64,000 bases of DNA from Lentinus brumalis (Eukaryota > Basidiomycota > Agaricomycetes > Polyporales > Polyporaceae). The stretch lies in contig MARA01000002.1 in assembly GCA_001792895.1 (NCBI GenBank), forward strand, positions 1,178,001 through 1,242,000, read 5' to 3'. Of this stretch, positions 22,189 to 35,128 are shown piece by piece; position 1 is the first letter of the stretch; each line of letters starts with the position of its first letter. A program made the position numbers and the translations under genes. The notes under the pieces were generated by a model. That model ran no database searches. It was not told the DNA's origin and was given only the letters and a program-made list of their open reading frames with translations.

Positions 22189-25151
22189 TCATGATACCGG
22201 CCCACTGCGAATCTGATTGACCAACGTCTCCCAGTAACTCCAGTCGGACCCATCCACGCTCGGCAGCGCGTCCGTTCCCATAACTGGCGACGTCGTCTGC
22301 CCCGCGCCCAACCAACCGTTCAGGTCGGCTAGACCAGGGGTGGCCCACGGCAGCCCTGTTCCGCCGGGCTGGTCATCGACTGCGGGACCTCCGCTGAAAA
22401 TGTTGCACCACTGGTCCAAAAGTGACTGCGCGGTCTCGTCCTCGCCCTGGGGGCTCCCTGTGCCCGAACCTGACTGCGACGCGCTCTCCGCCTGCTGGAG
22501 CTGCCGTACCTGTTGCACCGGGGACGGGTGAGAGAACTGCGTAAAGGTCTGACGGGGCGACGAAAGCGGTACCGAGGCAACAGATGCGAACGAGGAGCCG
22601 TTCTGGAGATTGGGGATGTGCGATGCGTGTGGAGGGCGGGGAGCTATGAGGCGCGAGCTCGATGCAGCTGGAGCATACCCAGGGGAGTCGACCGTCATCT
22701 GTTGGTCCGCCAGGCCTTCCGGCGAGCCCGCCGACTGCGAATGTTTGTTCTTCAAAAACTCGATGATTTTGATCTCCCGACGGGTGATGTCGTCCATCTC
22801 CGGTATCCGTTCATGACGATATAGGAAGTTTTCCAGCAGCATAAGCATACGGTCGGCATCCTTACCCTTGGGGTAGAGCACGACGTAGATGCCGGCGATC
22901 ATCGCTGCTTGGAACTCTCGGTAGGCACTGGCGACGGGGTCGCGACCTTCCCGAGTCGTCGTCGCGATGTACTCTTGGCGAATCTGGTGGTCTTTGAGAG
23001 CAGACTCGAAGCAGGCATCCCTTGACCGGGAGTACTTCGTGCTGTCCAGTTTCCGCAGAAGGTAAGGACGGTGCAGGGAGATGCGAACGAACAAGAACTC
23101 GGTGACGAGTAGAAATCTCTGCAGAGGAATGTACGGGTGTGAGGAGTCCAATGAGGTATCAGGGTCAAGCGAGTAGGACGGGGGAAGGTTCTGCTTGTAC
23201 TTGAGTAGTTCATCGTCTAGAGCGACGACGTCCGCATAATGTCTTGGTGAGTTGACATTCTGGAAAAAGTCGGACATTCGTCCCATGATGACAGCAAGCT
23301 GATGCCTGAGGATGAGGAAGGTAGTGCGGGTCGGTTGTGAGAGAGGAAGACCCGTCCACTTCTGGGTACCCTGCGTCTTCTCGTCAGAATTTGCTGGGGG
23401 TCGAGTAGAAGTGTAGTTGTCATGGATCGCAATCGGTCGGCCAAGTACGAGAGCGATAGATCGATCGGCATGATACAGATTTGACCTGAAAGCCTACGTC
23501 AACACTGCAAGTCATCCAACTGCATACCACTCACCATATCCGGCGTCGGCGCTCGACCTGCAGAGGTTCCATACCCTGTGAAATACTAAGAACAATGTCA
23601 TATCACTCGCAACGTGAACTCACCATATCAGCACCGTCTCTATGTAGCCCGATAGCTTGAGCTGTCCGGACAGCCGCCCCCAGCTGGCTCCACGACTCCG
23701 TCATCCGTCGGTCAAGTATCAGGAAACGAGCGCTCTGGGACGGACATTGATCTATGAGCGTTGCGCGATGATGAAGGTCGAAACCTACCAGCATTCGTGT
23801 GAGGACTATTTCGAAACAGTCAGGCTGTATAGCTGCGATGATTAGAAGTGCACGGCGTGCTAGGCATGTTATCAGTCGCGATGAACTTGCCAGCAGAGGG
23901 ACACTCACAGCACCAATAATAGCGACCTCCAGCTGTTCTCCTCGTCTGTTCAGTCCCACCTATACGATCCGGTGCCAACCTGACTGAGATGGCGAGTACG
24001 ACAAATAACAGTGGGAGGAAGCGGATGTTATTGGGATTCGCCGGGTTATGCTCATTCGCAAGGAACGATGAGTAGGAGGTGCGGAACTCGTGCTCCGAGA
24101 TGGGATAACGAGTCCAATTTCTGTGTCTGCCGTGTCAGTTATCCAATGCATGAGCACGAATGTCGATACGGACATCGCAGCAAAATAGTGGTCGATGAGA
24201 TCGTCGCGCATCTTTCGAGGCGGCAACTCGTCGAACATGTTCTGGAGCCGATCAGTACTGTAGCCACAATCGCGCATGAGGCGTTGGAGGCGTTCGGAAG
24301 CGTTCTGCTGATCCATCGGTATCAGAGTAGGCTTCTGGTCCATCTTGAAGATATCATGGGAAGCTTGATTCATAGAGTACGGGCTGTTGGCCGAGCTACT
24401 GTCGGCTGGACTGGGCACCATGCTTTGAAGCTGGACAGTACGTGAGGTAAGGGTATCTGCTCCAGGCGACTGCGTTGTGAAGGAGGCTGACCTGCTCAAG
24501 GACGGCGGGCGCCGCGACAAGGCCCGACGCGCTCTTCCCGTACCATCGCCCACTCTCGAACATGCCGCCACTTGGATCTTCATCCTCTGCTTGAGAACGA
24601 TTGCCGTCGTCAGCGGGAGACATCGATCGACGCTTCTCGTTAGATCCTGAGTCGGAGAGAGGGGTTGCATGACCTTGCGACCAGTAATGGGGAAGAGCAG
24701 TCTCAATGATTTGCTCAAGGCGCGCTAGACGAACATGGATGTCCTGGTCGGTCTTGCCAGGGGTGTAGGACTTGCAAAGCTCAGGGACCTTACGGGCAAC
24801 GCACTGGCGGCAGATTATCAAGGTCGGGTGTACGCGCACGACGAGAATGTACCCACATGCGAACATGGAATTTGCCTGTCGCACTAATCAAAGCGTGAGT
24901 AGTCGCTATGTGCCGCAAGTACAGGTCAAACTGCACCTTCTGTTTGCGACGATGGCATTCACCGCACGAATAGCTGTGGACGCATGAAATTGGTCTGACA
25001 AACTTTGCACCGCGTTTGCGACGTACCTCACACGTGTCCTGGGTTTCTTGTGTGCTCGAGCAGAGTCCAGCTCATCTTCAGACTTGCGCCGGACAGGAGT
25101 CACGCCTGCAGGAGTGCTGTCTGGCGTGTAGCCAGAAGTGGTTTTGGGCAT
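22189..25151 (-). CDS. Zn2Cys6 binuclear-cluster transcription factor
   Basis: Fungal-specific DNA-binding regulator. It starts MPKTTSGYTPDSTPAG. The zinc cluster is split over three exons: CGECHRRKQK, then CDRQIPCSH, then CVARKVPELC. This gives the spacing CX2CX6CX5CX2CX8C. The linker is TPGKTDQDIHVRLARLEQII, a short coiled-coil dimerisation helix. The fungal_trans middle domain contains WSQLGAAVRTAQAIGLHRDG, then HYADVVALDDELLKYKQNLP, LVTEFLFVRISLHRPYLL and REFQAAMIAGIYVVLYP. The C-terminus is Ser/Gln-rich and disordered, ending VNQIRSGPVS. There are at least eight introns and no frame break in the parts joined. The target genes cannot be inferred, because its neighbours are housekeeping genes rather than a pathway cluster. 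Confidence 0.92.
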
Positions 25152-25482
25152 GGCGGTGAGCAAGAACGACTGGACAGCAAAAAGGCCAGTAGATATGGAT
25201 TCGAACGAGACGGATGAGGACGGATGAAGGAAAGGACGAGGAAAGACTTGAGGCCAAAGCTGACTAGCGCCGACTTTCCGAGGAGGACCGTACCGGATGC
25301 TTCACGTGAATGGCGTGACGCGCGACGCGCTCTCATGCATCTCATGTCCGCCGCGAACGGCCTTGTCTTCCACCTCCAATCGTACTGCTGCTGCTGCTCC
25401 TCGAGTCATACACTTTCTGGGCCTTGACATCATAGTTGCCGTCAGTGGTTCTGTGCCCAGTCCAGACCGTCCAGCCACTCCC
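25152..25482. promoter_or_regulatory. Divergent promoter between the Zn2Cys6 gene and MED17
   Basis: A 331-base gap between two start codons on opposite strands. No coding region is supported. Confidence 0.5.
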
Positions 25483-27682
25483 ATGGACTCGCTCGAACCG
25501 CAGGAACCACCGTGGAAGAAGCTCAAGCTTTCCCTCGAGCGCCCCTACAAGGATGATAGTGGCGAACCGATCCCAGAGCTGCTCGACATCACGCCAGACG
25601 GGCAGCATATCTACCGTCCGTGAGTGGTCTGCAGACTTCTGTCGACTCTCTCTCATCCCAGGACAGCCGTGAGGACCCGACCGCTGCAGTCGGCACGAAG
25701 CTGAGACGCATCTTCTTGGAGCGCGGCCTTGACTTCTTCGATGCTGAGAAGGGGACGCGCACATCCATTGCACGCGAATCGCAGGAGGATGCTGAACAAG
25801 CAGATGCCTCACCGAAGGATGGGGAGTCTTCCGAGCCATCTCACCACATGACGCCGGAGGAATTGATCAAGATGCGTCTATTGCTCATGCCACAACTATA
25901 GTGAGTCTCGATGAGTGTGGCTAGACATATGGATGAATTGACTGAACGCAGCGTCGCATTTGGAGAGATGACCCAAGCGAGGGATCTCCTCACGCTTCTG
26001 CTTTCGTCCTCACTTTCGACCCAACCGTCCACCCTGCCGCCTTCCCCTCTTGCCGCCACAGTTGTCACAAAACCTCCGCCGATCATCTCACTACAAGCTT
26101 TCAACGCTCAGCTTACGATTGGCGGCAAGGACAAGGCACTCAGATCTGCAGCCGACCTCTTCAAAAGCGCTGCTGACCAAATGGAACAGAGCCGAGTCTC
26201 CGGGGAGAAGTACTGGGTGGACGCACTGAAAATTCGAAGAGGGAATTGGGGTCTCATACCAGCACCTCTACCGCTTGGATCTGCCACTGGCAAGGGTGCA
26301 GACAAGACGTCCAAAGACTTCCTAATTTCCTATGGACTCGAGGAGGGTGAGTTCGAGTCGCATCTGCTTCTTGAACCGCTGATGGACTCGAGCTGTCCCA
26401 CAGCACCCACACTGTTCCGCCGACGTGCGATTGGACGCATGTCGACTCTGGGTGCCGGAAGCAGCTCGCTGGAGTTCCCCATGCGTCAGCGGACGCGTCT
26501 TCGCGTTTCCATTAGCCGCACTTCACCAGACGGCACACGGCAAAACAGCCACAACCTCCTATCAGACCCAGACGACGGCTCCCTTGACGGCTCTCTACGC
26601 GCCGCCCAAGCGGAGGTAGTCGAGCAAGAAGTCTTCGCCGCTCTCATACGGGAAGCCAGTAGCCTTCCCACCGCGTCAGCGGAGGTGTCAGAGCGTCTCA
26701 TCCTTATCGATGCAGCCCAGAATACCGAGCTTCGTTTCGAGTTGGTAAGTCTTCCTGTCAGTTGGCGTATTGTCCAGGCCCTCACGTCCGTAGGTTGACG
26801 GCGACAAGCTCCGTAACGATGACAGAGAGATCGACCCATATTGCGACCTGGTGTATTCCCTGCTACACGTATTGCTCTCACGTGCACACGCGGTACTGAA
26901 GAGCAGTCGTCTGAGCAAAGCAAGCATTGCGCCGGTGCCTGCCGTGCAACCGCCTCCCATCCTGCAGCCAATAATTGACATTTTACAGTACCGCGAGTTC
27001 TGGGAGCGCGTCCGGGAGGAGATCGACCGTGTGGTAGCGGCGCTACGCCTGGCAGGAGTGTCAACGAAAGTGCATTACGACCCGGTCGCAGACGGCGGAG
27101 AAACTCTCGTTGCCTCGCTGTTGAGCGACAAGTCAAGGCCCGTTGGCGGTGATGCGTTGCTCCGAATCGACGACAGGTGCGCGACCCGACTGTCTTGGTC
27201 AGGATCATCACTGATATGTTCCACATAGACACACGCTGAGATTCACGACTGCATCGCCATCGACCCTCATCGTCCACCTACCTCAAGCGACTCTACCCAT
27301 CGCATCCATATCCCAGCTAACCCAACTCCTCGTCGATGAGATCAGCAGCCGTCTACTCAGTCGAATATGCGAAATTGGGACAGAGTTGTGCGAGAGGGTC
27401 AATGGGACGTGGTTCGTCGATCTGCTCAGCGGCCGGAGTGTCGGGAGGTGGGAAGGTTGCACGCTGTACGTCTCGATCGTCTGTGTCAGTCATGTCTCCA
27501 CTAATCGAACATACTCCTGCAGTAATTTCAAGATAAACTTCGTCGGTGACGCCATCTCATGTTCTGCATCGAGATCAGGTCGGGACAACCGCCCTTCACA
27601 TGTCGAGGGGTACAGGCCAGGAGGGCAACTGTCGCTGCTGGAATGGGTACGACATACCATTGAGTCGTCACTAGGTCGATAG
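25483..27682 (+). CDS. MED17: Mediator complex subunit 17 (Srb4)
   Basis: Scaffold of the Mediator head, bridging activators and RNA polymerase II. It starts MDSLEPQEPPWKKLKLSLER. The first intron (25620-25666) joins QHIYRP to REDPTAAVG in phase. Family motifs are LRRIFLERGLDFFD, EELIKMRLLLMPQL spliced to YVAFGEMTQARDLLTLLL, GEKYWVDALKIRRGNWGLIP near residue 200, ISYGLEEGE, and the C-terminal CDLVYSLLHVLLSRAHAVL, WERVREEIDRVV and LLEWVRHTIESSLG. About five introns and roughly 640 residues, the expected size. No frame break. Convergent with RPL5. Confidence 0.94.
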
Positions 27683-27838
27683 AGCACGTTGACGCAGTGA
27701 ATACCAATTTCTCAATGCAGTGTGTGCAGGTATATGCGGAGGTGGCATAATAAGCATAGCCTAGTTTTTGGTGCATAGGCGAACGGGTGGGTGTAGTGTA
27801 ATACATGCGGAGAACATCCCGAAATCGAAAACAACCGT

Positions 27839-28957
27839 CTACTCCTCGTCGGCGTGCTCGGCCTGGAAGGCCTCGATCTTCGCCTGGATGCGGGCCCTGC
27901 GCTCCTCGAGCGTGCTCTTCGGGGTCATGAACTTCTTGGTCTCCGAAGCCCAGTCCTTGGTCTTCTCGGTGGGCTTGAAGGTAGGGTCCTCGCGAATAGC
28001 AGCATATGCGTTGGTGTAGATCTCCTCCATGTCCTCCGAGCCGATACCATCGGCAAGGTAGGTCGCGAACTGCTTCTTGAAGCTGTGAGGGAAGTTAGAT
28101 CGACAAACTTCCCGAAGTCAAGTCATCACCGGCGTACCGCTCGTCATCCTCCTCCTCAAGCGACTCCATGTACTCCGCGACGTGGCCACCGTAGATGTAC
28201 TTCTTCAGAACCTCAGCGTCGAGCTCCTTGGACTCAGGGTCGTAGCCGGGGAAGCGCTTGTCGTTGTGGGGGATATAGAGACCACCGTCAGAGGCACCCT
28301 TAAGGGCACCGAACACACGGGCACCAGTCGACGTGCGCCTGAGACCGACATCGAGGTAGCACTTGAACGGACGAGGTGCGTCCTCCTCATCGGCTGCCTC
28401 AGTCATTGTGAGAGTACCATCGGGCTCCGCAACACCCTCGTACTTGTCCGCGAGGCCGAGCTTGGTGAGGGCACGGCGCGCGCACAGAAGGCCAGTCGCA
28501 TAAGCTAGTCGCTCGTCGTGAGCAAGCGGATAGTGTCCATTCAAGCGATGCTATAGACGTACCGGCAGTCCAGTTGGTCAAGCCGTGGTTGATACCGTAG
28601 CGGGGGAGCTCCTTCGAGCGTGCAGCGGTCAGGACGAAGTCACCCTGAAGGCGGGCGTAGACAATCTGGACGATAACTTCACGGTTCGTGAAGCGAACAA
28701 CCAGGCGGTACTTCGGCGCGTTGCTACAGTCACGTCAGATCCATGTCGACGTTCGTATTGCTCGTCCACGTACTACTTGTTCTTCGCCTGGGTCACCAAC
28801 CGCTTACGCGCGTAGTCTGGACAAGAAAATTAGGTGAAGCTCGCGGACATCTTGCAACACGTCACGTACAATCGGTCTTGCCCTCACGACGACGGCGGTA
28901 CTTGACCTGGAACCGCGAGAAGTAGGCGTCGGACTTGACCTTCTTGACGAAAGGCAT
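27839..28957 (-). CDS. RPL5: 60S ribosomal protein L5 (uL18)
   Basis: Binds 5S rRNA and is imported with L11 as the 5S RNP into the large ribosomal subunit. It starts MPFVKKVKSDAYFSRFQVKY followed by RRRREGKTD, the universal L5 N-terminus. Then come YRLVVRFTNREVIVQIVYAR, LPRYGINHGLTNW, YATGLLCARRALTKLGLAD, YLDVGLRRTSTGARVFGALK, GASDGGLYIPHNDKRFPGYD and the C-terminal MEEIYTNAYAAIREDP with EERRARIQAKIEAF. Four or five introns and about 300 residues. Introns of this gene host snoRNAs in animals, but I see no convincing box motifs here. Its promoter is shared with the divergent RBM42-like gene. Confidence 0.97.
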
Positions 28958-29382
28958 CTGGTAGTGTTGCTGGGTCAGTGACCGTCCTAGCCTCATCCGC
29001 TTCGGTCCAAAACCATCCATCGTGTTCCCCGGCCATTCCGCCACCCAAAACTCCCCAGACAGTAGTACCGACTCCTCGGATGCGTCCCAGCATAACTTGA
29101 ACAGTGCTCACCTTGAGGGACGAGGGTCTTGAGGAGGGGGATGGGTTCGTTGACGGCGCGCGTAGTTCTGGAGCGCAATCTCAGAGTGGTAGGACCCCGC
29201 TCCCACGTGGGCGAACGGCAGTTCCGGGGTCCTGGTGCACGTATACAAGCGCCCGAAGGTTCCTTTCCGACAGCCACTGACCTGCCCGCTTGACTTCAAC
29301 CCTTGTCACTGTCAGCCTCGTCGTCTCTCGCTCTCGCTACGACTACACTCGCCTCCTCGACACATCTTTGAGAGCTTGCACC
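28958..29382. promoter_or_regulatory. Divergent promoter of RPL5 and the RBM42-like gene
   Basis: A 425-base gap between start codons. No coding region. The plus-strand part next to 29383 is pyrimidine-rich. Confidence 0.5.
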
Positions 29383-30204
29383 ATGGATCCGTACTCTGCC
29401 CAAAATTATTATCAGCCATACCAATACCCCCAACCGCAACCCACCGATGTCAATCCTTATCACCAGCCCTACCAGGGACCTATGTACCCCATCCCTGGCT
29501 CATCTACCTCGGCGCACAGTGCTCCTGTACCTGCCAATGCCTACGAATACGATGTCGGAATACTCGCTCAGCAGAGTGTCTACGTCCCAGGTGCCATGAT
29601 TGATAAGCGTGGCGGCGCAGGAGGCAAGCTGGCTAAGGGTGGCAAGCGGACGACCGTCCTCAGGAAAGGGGGTGGAAAGGTCTGGGAGGATCAAACACTT
29701 TTGGAATGGAATCCTTGTAAGTGGTCATCATACTCATCTCAACGCACACGCCATATTGACCATATGCGTCAGCTTGGTTCCGTTTGTTCGTAGGCGATCT
29801 CAGTAATGATGTCTCTGACGATGTGCTGTCCAATGCATTCAACAAGTACGCCTCATTCACGAAGGCCCGGGTGATCAGGGACAGATTGAGTGGCAAGGCG
29901 AGCGTTCTCGCGGCGTCCTGGTCGATATGTACGTGCTGACGCCATTGTTGTAGGCGAAGTTTGGCTTCGTGGCGTTCTCTGACCCGGAAGACTTCCTGAA
30001 GGCTTGGAAGGAGATGGATGGTAGGCAATATACAAAGTGCTCACTTCGCATTGAACCTAACTCATCCCTGTAGGCAAGTACGTCGGTAACCGCCCCATCA
30101 AGTTGAAGAAGGCGGACAACACTGTCAATCCGGTAGAGATTGGTCATCGGAAGGCCAAGCAGCTGGAGAAGGAGTTGAAGAAGAACAGGCACAAGCCCTA
30201 TTAA
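29383..30204 (+). CDS. RBM42-like RNA-binding protein (single C-terminal RRM)
   Basis: Spliceosome-associated RRM protein by family. Exons are 29383-29716, 29773-29897, 29954-30020 and 30074-30204, giving 218 residues with exact phase. The N-terminus is Tyr/Pro/Gln-rich and disordered. The signature segment KVWEDQTLLEWNPSWFRLFV leads into RNP2, then SDDVLSNAFNKYASFTKARV, RNP1 as KFGFVAFSD, and MDGKYVGNRPIKLKKAD. A basic tail ends LKKNRHKPY. The second intron (29898-29953) begins GCGAGC after AAG, so it is a GC-AG intron; no in-frame GT alternative exists. The close match over WEDxxLxEW and the RRM makes the family assignment firm. Confidence 0.93.
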
Positions 30205-30508
30205 TTCGGTAAGCCCTGCGCAAGCTCGGAGGAGACTGGGTCGTGCTGCTTCACGGTTGCGTGGCAGCGATTCATATGGACATGTACTCGTAGAGACTGT
30301 ATCTTTCGCTCGTATACATAATGCAATGTATGTCATAAACCTGCACTTGACCTACTGCCAGTCAATCATATATATGTTGACCGTTGAACGTTGAATGAGC
30401 GCTTCCTTGGGAGAAGGCGTGTGCGCGCGCCGAGGTCACTACTCTGCTAGTACTTCCTACCACCGTAGTCCTCGCTGCTAAACTGAACATCTGTACACTT
30501 GCGACGTC
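30205..30508. other. Intergenic region between two plus-strand genes
   Basis: 3' flank of the RBM42-like gene and promoter of CTNNBL1. No gene is seen. Confidence 0.45.
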
Positions 30509-32929
30509 ATGGATATTGACAAGCTGTTCAAGGTTTGTTCTTTTTCCCGTGTTGTTGAGCTGCGGGCGTGCTGACAGTTGCTCCAGGTGCCCAAGTTGCC
30601 GGCCGGTAGCAATAAGAGGCGCATGCCTGACAATCCTACGCCAGAGATGCTCAAACGCATGCGGTTTGACAGCGAAAGCAGCCCTGTCGCAGACGTAACC
30701 TCTACAGATGGTACTTCATCGCGCGACAAGGGGAAGAACCGGGCCACAGTCGAGGACGAGGATGAGAACGGAGCAGACGATCCAATGGACTTCGCGCCTG
30801 GCGGCGACGCAGACTACTTTGCGGAGGAGGATGACGAGGGGCGATTCTTTGGAGGTGGCTTGACTAAGGAGCAGAAGGACATCCTCAACATATTCGACAA
30901 GGATGGTGGAGATGGCGTGCGGGAGGACGTGAGTATCCGTGTCGTCTTTGTGGCCTTGTGCTCATTACTGAGGCCAGTTCCTCATTAGCTGGAGGAAATG
31001 ACGATCACGGGCGTAAGGAGATTGTTGACGCGTTTCGAACGTGCGGCGAACAAGAACCAGGACCAACGGTCGAAGTATCCCGACGACCCTACGAAGTGAG
31101 TGGACAGAAATACAGAACCCTGGCATCGACTTGACATTCTGCAGGTTCATTGATTCTGAGGCCGACCTTGACCTCGCCCTGAAAGCCCTCCTTCCACTTG
31201 CACAATCACCGGTACTGGCATACCCGGAGATCATCAAGTCCGGGGCCGTTGAACGTTTAGTCGGTTTGCTCAGCCACGAAAACATGGACATCGTAATCGA
31301 CGTTGTGGAAGTGATCAATGAGTTCACAGACGAAGATGAAGACGATGTAGAAGCGGAGGAAGAGGAAGAGGGTAGCCGGGAGGAGGCGTTGAAACAGCTC
31401 ATCAAAGCCTTCGTACGTCCATCTGCTGCTCCCCTGCCTCCATGCATGTGCCGGGCTCAACGAACTTCAGAATGCAAACTCAATCCTGGAGTTGCTGGTG
31501 GACAACCTCAGTCGTTTCAACGAAGAGGAAGAGTCTGACAGGCAAGGTATCTTCCATGTACTTGGTGAGTATGGTCCGCTTCAGCGTTGTCCCAGTATGA
31601 CCCATCCTTTCCAGGTATATTTGAGAACATTCTTGGGTTCGATGCCGACTTGTCAACTGAGCTTGTTTCGAAAACGAAAATTCTCGATTGGCTGTTGAAA
31701 CGAATAGAGTCGCCAAAGCACGACGAGAACCGGGGATACGCTGCGGAGATCCTGTCCATTCTCCTGCAGGACAAGAGACAGAATCGTCTCGAACTGGGCA
31801 AGAGAGACGGCGTTGAGACCATCCTCAAAGTACTCTCGGTAGGTCTCCACGATTTGTTGCATCGGACGAGACTTGCTGAGGTACAGATGCTGCCAGCGTT
31901 ATCGCAAGAAGGACCCTGTCAACGCTGATGAGACAGAGTTCATGGAGAACGTCTTCGATGTCCTCTGTTCTGCCTTGGCTGAACCCGAGATCAAGCAGCA
32001 GTTCCTCGACAGTGAGGGTGTCGACCTCATGATCCTAATGATGAAGTGTGTGCCTTCTCATGCCCCGGTGAATGTCATCCCTCACCATCTTCTTCAGGGA
32101 CAAGATGGACGCACGGTCTCGAGCTATCAAAGTCCTTGATTATGCCATGTCCGGTCCTGCTGGTACCGCCGCCTGCGAGACCTTCGTCGACGCCTTGGGT
32201 CTCAAGTCATTATTTTCGACATTCATGGGCAAGGTGTGTGAAACACCGCTTGAGGGCCAATTTAGCGATCTGAATTCGGTGCAGAAGAAACAAAAGGCCA
32301 ATGCTGCCCATGCTGCCTCCGAGGACACGGCTCATACATTGGGCATAGTCTCATCGTTGCTGTCCAATTTGGCCTCGGACTCTCCCGCGCGCATACGTCT
32401 CCTAGCCAAGTTTGTTGAGAACAGCTATGAGAAGCCAGAGAAGTTACTTGAAATACGGGATGCCGCTCATGCACGACTGAAGGCGACGGACAGGGACCTT
32501 GATGAAGAGAAGCAGGTGCGGCGAGGATTTGACATTGTGCCACGGTGGATAGTACTGAGGCTTGTCACAGCGATTGGAGGCTGACGGAGAGGACGTTGGA
32601 GAGATGCAAGACCTTTGGTACCTTCGCAGACTGGACGGCGGCCTGTTCACACTGCAGACCGTCGACTATATCTTGGCATGGATCGTTATGGAGGATGATG
32701 GGGTAAGTGTCTCCAGTTCTCGTGTTTGTCCCCCCACAAACATCTGTCCCAGATACGCGAACACGTCAAGAAGCTACTCGACCGCAAGAACCAATCGTTC
32801 AAAGATATCGTGAAGACCCTGCAGATCATGCTGGACAACGTGGACAACGACGATGCGGACGCCATCGCTGACGCACCGTCACAGCGCGAAATCCTGCAAA
32901 ACCTCATGGCATTCCTCGATGCATGCTGA
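30509..32929 (+). CDS. CTNNBL1: Beta-catenin-like protein 1 (CTNNBL1), spliceosome Prp19-associated ARM-repeat protein
   Basis: Nuclear armadillo-repeat protein associated with the Prp19/CDC5L spliceosomal complex. It starts MDIDKLFK, then basic and acidic disordered segments, then DEEGRFFGGGLTKEQKDILN-type sequence at about residue 100 (here DDEGRFFGGGLTKEQKDILN). ARM repeats follow (PVLAYPEIIKSGAVERLVGL; DIVIDVVEVINEFTD; ILDWLLKRIESPKHDENRGY; AAEILSILLQD; FMENVFDVLCSAL). The conserved end has LWYLRRLDGGLFTLQTVDYI and REILQNLMAFLDAC. About nine introns and close to 600 residues. Intact throughout. It ends 80 bases from the convergent UTP15 stop. Confidence 0.94.
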
Positions 32930-33009
32930 TTATATATGCGTGGACTGTTAAAGTACAATATGTATACTGCTAATGGATGGTGCTGGATGTGTGCGTAGTA
33001 CGACAATGA

Positions 33010-34857
33010 CTATGCGACGGAGAGAGCTGCTGAGGCCAAGAGCATGTCTAACGCGCCCTTTGCCTTGACGAGGTCCTTTTGGAACCGCAATTCTGCAGTA
33101 ACCTTCTTTCGTAGTCGCACGAAGAGGGCGTCGATCAGCGGTGACTGACCAAGGACCGGCGTGTACATTTCTGCACTGGTTGTCAGCTAAGATAACATAC
33201 GGGACTGTGTGGCAAGACTGACCAATAACGATATTCGCAACGTCGCAGACCATCTCGCCAAACCGAGGGTCGGTGATGTGCTTCAGCAACAGTCGCAATA
33301 TTGGCTCAAGCAACACGTCGTCCCGGCCAGCTAGCGCTGTCCGCAAACCATCTCGATGGATGAGCTCCTGGATCAAGGAGAACGTAGTTGTTGGCGGGAC
33401 GTTCTGGGACCTCGTGTCAGCCCTACTATCTTCCGGTACACCAGCGAAATTGGTCGTACCTTGCGCAGTACGGAATCCAATGCAGCTGAGTACTTGAAAT
33501 TCTTCAGCAGCTTGTCATAATCCCGCAAGCGCTTCTTCCGCTTGCTCTCGACCTTCAGCTCGTCCATGTCCCCCACTGGCTTGGACTTCTTCTTTTCCTT
33601 GACGTGACCCTGGCCGAGAACTGGAAGGGCACCGCCGAGGAAAGACTCGAATGCACCGGTCCGAAGGGATGTAGCCGAGAAGAGGTCTTGCGCTGCAGGC
33701 TCGGAGGCTTTGGGCTGTCGTCTCCGGACAGACAGGGTGCCATCCGACATACCGGCGGCGATGTGCGTTTCGTCAGGCTATGTCCTTAACGTCAGCGAGT
33801 GTTCGAGGTTATATAGGGTTGTGCGTGCTTACCGAAATGGCCAAACACAGTATAGGTGCAGGGTACCGCATCGTGTGCACGACACGATATGTGCTCACGT
33901 CGTAGACCTTCACCATCTGGTCCAAGCTACCGGTGAGAACTCGGCTAGCGTCCGAGTTGAACGTAAGGGAAGTGACAGTCTTCTGGTGATTTGACATAGC
34001 CCTCGTACACCGACCACCTGCGACGAGATCCCACACGCGGAGGATGGGACCAGCGGACGAAAGCGCGAGCGTGCCAGAGGGAAACATGAGGACTTGTTCG
34101 ACGGGCGAGGTATTACGCGCGCCGGCTGCACTCGAGGGATCGCCCATGAGCATTTCGCATTCTCCGGTCCTTGAGTCGAAGAGACGAACGGTAGCGTCAT
34201 AGGAACCAGTGAGGATGAGGTGAGGATTGGAAGTGGAGACCTGGCCGGAGCGGACGTAGTCGGTATGGTCGCGGAAGGTAGTGATCGCAGCTTGTGAAGG
34301 GACATCCCATAGCTTCACGGTGGTATCGTCGGAACATGACAAGACCTGCGTCTGGTCGAGGGCGGAGAATTTCGCGACATGCACGGGTTGCTTGTGCGAG
34401 TCCAGGGTGCGCAGGATGGCGCGCGAGTTGATGTCAAAGACCTACGCATGTGTGCTCAGCGGACAAACAGAAACAGAGATGGCGTATCTCGTGACATATG
34501 TCTGCAATTGCAGATGCCTGAAATTGAGTGATAAGTACGCACCTGAATGAGGCCAGTGTCATCTCCCGCAACTACGAGCTTCCCATCCCCACGTATGCAG
34601 CCACTCCGAGCAACGTCCTTGAAGCGCGAGATGGTCTTCGTGACTTTCTGTGTCCTTGGCGCATATATCTGCACGCGAGTAGCGGCGGTCACGGCATACC
34701 GGTGAGGTTTGGACGGAGAGAAGTGGACGGAAGTGACTGGGGCATATTCCTTGATGAACACTGGGTGTTTGTACTGCCGCCAGTATCTCGACTCTGCGTT
34801 GTGCTTCGTCGACGCTGGACGTCCATGTTTGCGAACGACGACAGGCTGGTAGTCCAT
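33010..34857 (-). CDS. UTP15: U3 snoRNP protein UTP15 (WD40, SSU processome)
   Basis: t-UTP/UtpA subunit needed for rDNA transcription and early 18S pre-rRNA cleavage in the nucleolus. It starts MDYQPVVVRKHGRPASTKHN, then YWRQYKHPVFIKEYAPVTSV, typical of UTP15. Seven WD-type blades follow (SRFKDVARSGCIRGDGKLV; VLSCSDDTTVKLWDVPSQA; LILTGSYDATVRLFDSRTGE; VLTGSLDQMVKVYDVSTYRV). The UTP15 C-terminal domain follows (KKRLRDYDKLLKNFKYSAAL; ALDSVLRK; FSLIQELIHRDGLRTALAGR), ending LLASAALSVA. About five introns and roughly 540 residues. Divergent from the TCTP gene. Confidence 0.95.
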
Positions 34858-35128
34858 GGCGCAGATCTGGAGGTCTGAGAGTCCAAGCTCGGCCGGCAGA
34901 GAACGCGCTCAAGGGTCAGAAAAAGTTCGAAAAAGGCAATAGACGATCGGCGGAATAGCGACACGTGACTGGCCGATAAGAGATCGATTGATCACATTTG
35001 TTCTCCAGTGTCCAGTTATTTTTCATTGAAAAGTGCACATAGCCCGGCTCTCCACCCCAGGTCACTCTCACTCTCTTTCTCCATCCTCCTCGTCGTCCTC
35101 CGCTTCCCCCCAGCACAAAAAAGTCGCC

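Noticed and set aside
25186..25206. TTCGAATCC-like box on the minus strand suggesting a tRNA T-loop
   Set aside because: The flanking bases do not form the T-stem, and no D-arm or acceptor pairing is visible.
28735..28860. Possible snoRNA in an RPL5 intron
   Set aside because: Animal RPL5 introns host snoRNAs, but I could not find convincing C/D or H/ACA boxes with a terminal stem.
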